Positions 22,418-22,925 of a stretch of DNA of 22,925 nucleotides are shown here, piece after piece; within the stretch, counting starts at the first letter, position 1; the number at the start of each line of letters is the position of its first letter. The translations under genes and the position numbers were made by a program. The notes under the pieces were generated by a model. It worked only from the letters and a program-made list of their open reading frames with translations. It did no database searches and was not told where the DNA came from. The stretch comes from a virus: the IMG/VR virus record IMGVR_UViG_3300033553_000185, positions 1-22,925 of that record. The stretch is one strand, 5' to 3'.

Positions 22418-22752
22418 AATGCCTCCTTGGGCGAGCGGACAACTTCAATCTTTTTGGCCTCTGCACAGGGCCACCCTGTCCGGCACTTTTCGCAGACATC
22501 GGCAAGAGGTATATGTTCTATGCGCTCAGAATCCATAATCATCCAATGATGGCCAGCAGCGTGTTTGCACGGGCCTTCATGCCCTGAAGTGAGATCGCAC
22601 CATATAGGGCGATGCCTTTGTATGCCTTTCGGGTCTTCAGGTCTTTTGTGCCTCGCGGTACAGCGTGAGTTAGCTATCCTTTTGTGGCCAAGCGCAGACA
22701 GGCATTCCTCGACTACATCTTCTCGTAAACGTTTTGCTTCAAGCTCAGTCAT
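22414..22752 (-). CDS. Small Cys/His-rich protein, probable zinc binder
   Basis: A 112-residue protein. I start it at the ATG at 22752, six bases after AGGAGG, rather than at the upstream frame opening at 22896, because the upstream gene occupies that stretch in another frame. Seven cysteines occur, including CDLTSGHEGPCKH (52-64) and CEKCRTGWPC (87-96), both likely metal ligands; the C..GH.GPC pattern recurs in small phage proteins. The N-terminus is a charged helix (ELEAKRLREDVVEECLSAL). The function is unknown. Codon use looks more A/T-rich than in the methyltransferase, hinting at separate acquisition. Confidence 0.65.
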   Translation of the reverse strand: MTELEAKRLREDVVEECLSALGHKRIANSRCTARHKRPEDPKGIQRHRPIWCDLTSGHEGPCKHAAGHHWMIMDSERIEHIPLADVCEKCRTGWPCAEAKKIEVVRSPKEAL

Positions 22753-22925
22753 AACGCCTCCTGTGCGGCAATCCGCCGCTGTTTGATGGTGCCGCCAAGG
22801 GTCTGCTTGAGCAGCATCGCCGCGTCCGCCTCTTCGGGCGTCATTTTCAGGCAATGCTGCCACTCGGACCGGGTAAAGAAAATCACTCCTGGGCAATCCT
22901 GCGACGCCTGTTTTGCCTCTTTTTC
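22749..22925 (-). CDS. C-terminal end of an unrecognised protein (runs off right edge)
   Basis: The last 58 codons of a gene entering from the right edge, in frame from 22925 to a TGA that overlaps the next start (TTATGA). It reads QDCPGVIFFTRSEWQHCLKM, PEEADAAMLLKQTLGG and ends TIKQRRIAAQEAL. It is helical and mixed-charge, with no motif I recognise. Its overlap with the Cys/His-rich gene supports a real gene in the same operon. Confidence 0.55.
   Translation of the reverse strand, partial: EKEAKQASQDCPGVIFFTRSEWQHCLKMTPEEADAAMLLKQTLGGTIKQRRIAAQEAL

Noticed and set aside
22753-22896. N-terminal extension of the Cys/His-rich gene
   Set aside because: The same bases are read in another frame by the partial upstream gene, and AGGAGG marks the ATG at 22752.

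Overview
This window is wall-to-wall bacteriophage. Every gene I can support lies on the minus strand, and the order read from the right end to the left end is that of a lambda-like tailed phage with a long non-contractile tail. There are no recognisable host genes, tRNAs, integrase or attachment sites, so I cannot say whether it is an integrated prophage or a free phage genome. A lambda-type holin/endolysin layout, Shine-Dalgarno-led genes and fairly high GC point to a Gram-negative host. A heptamer-built GGGGACT/GGCTGGG intergenic repeat reminds me of repeats I associate with Desulfuromonas/Pelobacter-type genomes; that host guess is weak inference.

Right part (22925 to about 17360): the C-terminal end of an unrecognised gene, a small Cys/His-rich protein and another small unknown. 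These are followed by a phage-type cytosine-C5 DNA methyltransferase whose variable region is built of five degenerate repeats, a probable terminase small subunit, a MazG-like nucleotide pyrophosphohydrolase, the GpA-family terminase large subunit and a small excisionase-type HTH protein. A 132-base non-coding stretch with two perfect tandem copies of an 18-bp, palindrome-containing unit separates these from the head genes.

Head part (17231 to 11689): gpW-like head-tail joining protein, lambda-type portal, S49 prohead protease with a nested in-frame scaffold start (as in lambda C/Nu3), head decoration protein, major capsid protein (gpE family), an FI-position protein and an FII-like head-tail connector. 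The capsid gene is odd: the start with the strong ribosome binding site adds about 45 residues that look like a Sec signal peptide. GC-rich hairpins separate the capsid, FI-like and FII-like genes.

Middle (11686 to 9886): a lysis block made of a coiled-coil protein with a C-terminal membrane anchor, a lytic-transglycosylase endolysin, an unknown 99-residue protein and a 3-TM holin. It is inserted between head-completion and tail genes.

Tail part (9882 to 1): tail terminator, tail tube, a G/GT tail chaperone pair made by a -1 frameshift at the same heptamer lambda uses (GGGAAAG), a 911-residue tape measure, and then a chain of tail-tip genes coupled by one-base TAATG/TGATG overlaps. These include a discoidin-domain protein, a 697-residue tip protein with a calcium-type loop, a BppU-like adaptor and the N-terminal part of a tail fibre that runs off the left edge. 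No gene-free stretch exceeds about 135 bases; the three largest (17232-17363, 12022-12107, 8276-8361) each hold an inverted-repeat element, described below.
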